A stretch of 64,000 nucleotides of DNA. It comes from Hormiphora californensis (taxonomy: Eukaryota > Ctenophora > Tentaculata > Cydippida > Pleurobrachiidae). Below, one piece after another: positions 61,912-64,000 of the stretch; the stretch's first letter is position 1, and every line of letters begins with the position of its first letter. The notes below the pieces were generated by a model. It had not been told where the DNA came from and ran no database searches. It saw only the letters and a program-made list of their open reading frames with translations. The stretch is from NCBI GenBank assembly GCA_020137815.1, contig CM035360.1, positions 1,888,077 to 1,952,076 of the forward strand, written 5' to 3'. The translations under genes were made by a program, and so were the position numbers.

Positions 61912-62431
61912 TGCCTATGGGATCTTTACAAGCGTTGGGCTTCACCCAGAGAAAAGTTGACAAGATTAGGTCATGAAACTTCATACTTGGACTATTCTTT
62001 ACCCTCATTCAAGGTTCCTGGGGATTTTGGAGTTCTAGCACCCCCGAAAGTGTGATTTTGGCATCAAAACTACCAGAAGGAATTTTCTGCTATAGTACTA
62101 CAAGTATAAAATAGTATCGACAAGTTTGTCAGGCAAATTAAAAATCGCACTTTACTGTTTGTATAAAAAATAAAAATAGGTGTCAAATATGTACTTTTAA
62201 TTTCCCATGCCAGGGTTAGATTATTATACTGCCGGGTGCCGTTAAATCTGGGTCCGACTGTAGCGTTTTTATTGGGTTCTTATCCATTAATTTAGGTCCT
62301 CTAAAGATTATATTGGCTATGTGCCAAATGAGTGCAACGTAATGTAAATTACTAACACTTCATGTTCGCCTTTTTAAATTCCGAACACAAACTTTCCTTG
62401 TGTTTTACTAAAACCTTTACGATATTATATG

Positions 62432-62483
62432 CAGTCTGAACCCCCGATTTACCAGAGCATCCAGGTAAATCGGGGTCCGACTG
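62432..62483. mobile_element. Minimal pogo-like MITE, 52 bp
   Basis: CAGTCTGAACCCCCGATTTACC joined by 10 bases to GGTAAATCGGGGTCCGACTG, followed by TA. It consists of little more than its two ends. A solitary right end (taaatctgggtccgactgta) lies at 62245-62264. Confidence 0.75.
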
Positions 62484-62867
62484 TATAATACATTTTATGC
62501 CACTATCCGGCCAAGTTTAGAAAAACTTAAGCGCATTGGAAACACTAACAGGAAGTCAAGCTCACTTCATAGAGCTGTGGATTTTGGAATTTTCCGTTGG
62601 AATAGAGCACCTGTTGACCCGAATTCCCACACTCTCCCTCACCCAGGAGCACCCCTCTCACCCGCTGCACAAACCCGCACGTGCAACCTCCCATACCCCT
62701 CCCAGGGCACCTCCTTGGTAACCCCCGTCTATTTGCACGTGTACTTTATAATTAAGGATCTTCTGGGCCTGACGCAGAATGTATCACACATATCAGGTCT
62801 CTTATTGTAACAGGTTTGTGATATATCAGGGTGGTGCAGTGATGATAATGGAAGTGTTTCCCATACA

Positions 62868-64000
62868 TCACGTGGGCAGCACTTCTTGTTTCTGAGATTC
62901 AGTGTTCGTATGCTCTACATTTCTATTCGTATGCTCTACATTTCTATTCGTATGCTCTACAGTATTATTTGTGTGCTCAACAGTCGCATTTAGTAGAATC
63001 TGCATCAGGTTTGTTCGGTTTGCAATCCGTGATTTGGCTCTCCTCATCTCATCAAAACTACCCTCCAGTTTTAGATCTTGTTCCACCCTTTCCATGTCTA
63101 TCTCAGCTGAGGAGACATTGTTATCCGGGTGAGATAGAGAGAGAGAGAGAGAGAGAAACTTAGAAGAGAGTGGAAATGCTATAGGAAGAAGCCTGGTAAA
63201 GTGATTTGGAGAAATGATGGGAAATCGTTAGAACCATCCGATACCCAAAACCAAATTCCGAACAGACGGAAAAGATAAACAAAGTGATTTCATAAAACCA
63301 AAATTGTGGCCGGTCTTGGATAAGCAGAGGCCATATAATAAGTCAGACGGAACTAGGATAGAGAGGGAGAGAAAGATAGAGAGAGAAAGTGGACGAGTGA
63401 ATGAGAGATCGATGGCATACATCTCTGAGGGCGCTTTAGATAAACGGTAAAATAAAATTTACCTAATCGGAGTTTCTCCCAGGCGACATGTCGGTTACAG
63501 TCTCGTTTAGGTTTAGTACAAACATCCCCCTCCACAGTTATTACCTGTCCAGCCAGCGGACATCCACAAATTCCATCGTGCTCCTCCTACAGGGGGGGGT
63601 TGTTATGGTAACCAATAGGTAGTTACCACGGTAACCTAAGTAGTTTCTATAGTAACCTAAGTAGTTATGGTAACCTGGTCCTGTAGATTACGGAATAGAA
63701 GCTGCATTTGCTTTACATTTGCTTTAAATCACCAGATTCTAACATCCATACCTTTTCCTTGTTATGGTCAGGACACAAGACTCTCAACTTTTTGCAGTAA
63801 GTTCCCTGCTGCCGGTCGTATGCATCACACACAGGTGATTCCCAGGTCACGTGACATTTTACAGTGCTGCCCCAGCTCAACTTAGCTTCAAACTGTGGGG
63901 TGTTTTAAATCAAGGGAGAGGAAATAATAATTGCCAGCAATTGTTTGTCCTCCATGGCTACCATGGTTACCATAGTTACCTTGTTATAGCACCGCTCCAT
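62868..64000 (-). CDS. CXXC1: CXXC1/CFP1, C-terminal exons (gene continues beyond window)
   Basis: CFP1 binds unmethylated CpG and H3K4me3 and guides the SET1 H3K4 methyltransferase. Only the CpG-binding-protein C-terminal domain is here: exons 63980->64000 (MERCYNK), 63752-63892, 63463-63586 and 62868-63106, with closing phases. Matches to human in order: CYNK; YDRQQGTYCKKLRVLCPDH (human YDPQSKTYCKRLQVLCPEH); GICGCPLAGQV; KRDCNRHVAWEKLRLAEIDM (human KRQCNRHYCWEKLRRAEVDL) and RIANRTNLMQILLNATVEH (human AMTNRAGLLALMLHQTIQH). The CXXC finger and PHD finger must lie upstream, off the window. The protein ends in a repeated TVEHTN/NVEHTNR motif encoded by a 21-bp minisatellite (about 62905-62990), an extension absent from the human protein. 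Confidence 0.93.

Noticed and set aside
61837-62055. 72-codon frame over the long hairpin
   Set aside because: Half of it is hairpin arm; no family resemblance.

Overview
The window is nuclear DNA of an invertebrate animal. Most genes have short GT-AG introns, and they encode animal-type housekeeping proteins, including a selenoprotein with a UGA Sec codon and a SECIS hairpin. The repeats are Penelope-like, hAT-like and pogo-like elements with long (GA/CT)n tracts. I cannot name the species. Density and repeats would fit an early-branching animal (cnidarian- or sponge-like), but that is a guess.

Layout. 0.25-2.1 kb: 3' part of an unrecognised Ser/Thr-rich gene (+). 3.8-6.3 kb: OXA1L (-). 6.4-11.8 kb: mobile DNA, namely a partial plus a near-complete Penelope-like retroelement in tandem, another retroelement fragment and palindromic MITEs. 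12.2-13.1 kb: COA8 (+). 13.3-19.8 kb: TARS1 (+), 15 exons, 722 codons. 20.1-21.3 kb: SELENOF (+) with its SECIS. 21.4-22.5 kb: an intronless 386-codon gene (-) of unknown role. 22.8-24.8 kb: hairpins and MITEs. 24.5-29.4 kb: a satellite with a unit of about 247 bp. 29.6-34.4 kb: a 12-exon, 732-codon gene (-) related to an RNase-H-like, transposase-like family. 34.4-38.4 kb: GA tracts, minisatellites, MITEs and one small ORF. 38.9-44.0 kb: a C2H2 zinc-finger gene (-). 44-57 kb: almost only (GA/CT)n and homopolymer-rich sequence, partly of doubtful quality. 57.8-60.1 kb: UFD1 (-), 7 exons, 292 codons. 60.1-62.5 kb: non-autonomous DNA elements and a very long hairpin. 62.9-64.0 kb: 3' exons of CXXC1/CFP1 (-), which runs off the window.

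Functional links are loose. OXA1L and COA8, both needed for making mitochondrial respiratory complexes, stand head to head and are now separated by about 5.9 kb of mostly mobile DNA. The other genes are unrelated housekeeping loci (cytosolic Thr-tRNA charging, ER selenoprotein, p97/NPL4 cofactor, H3K4 methylation reader).

The most unusual signal is that five introns in three unrelated genes (TARS1 introns 5, 6 and 7, the last UFD1 intron, one zinc-finger intron) end in tandem copies of their own 3' splice junction: pyrimidine tract, AG and the first bases of the exon. Copy number ranges from 2 to about 13. In TARS1 two of the decoy acceptors are in frame and open through to the real exon. This looks like a recurrent process that turns splice acceptors into minisatellites. 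Intron phases were checked by exon length and add up exactly for OXA1L, COA8, TARS1, SELENOF, UFD1 and the 732-codon gene.
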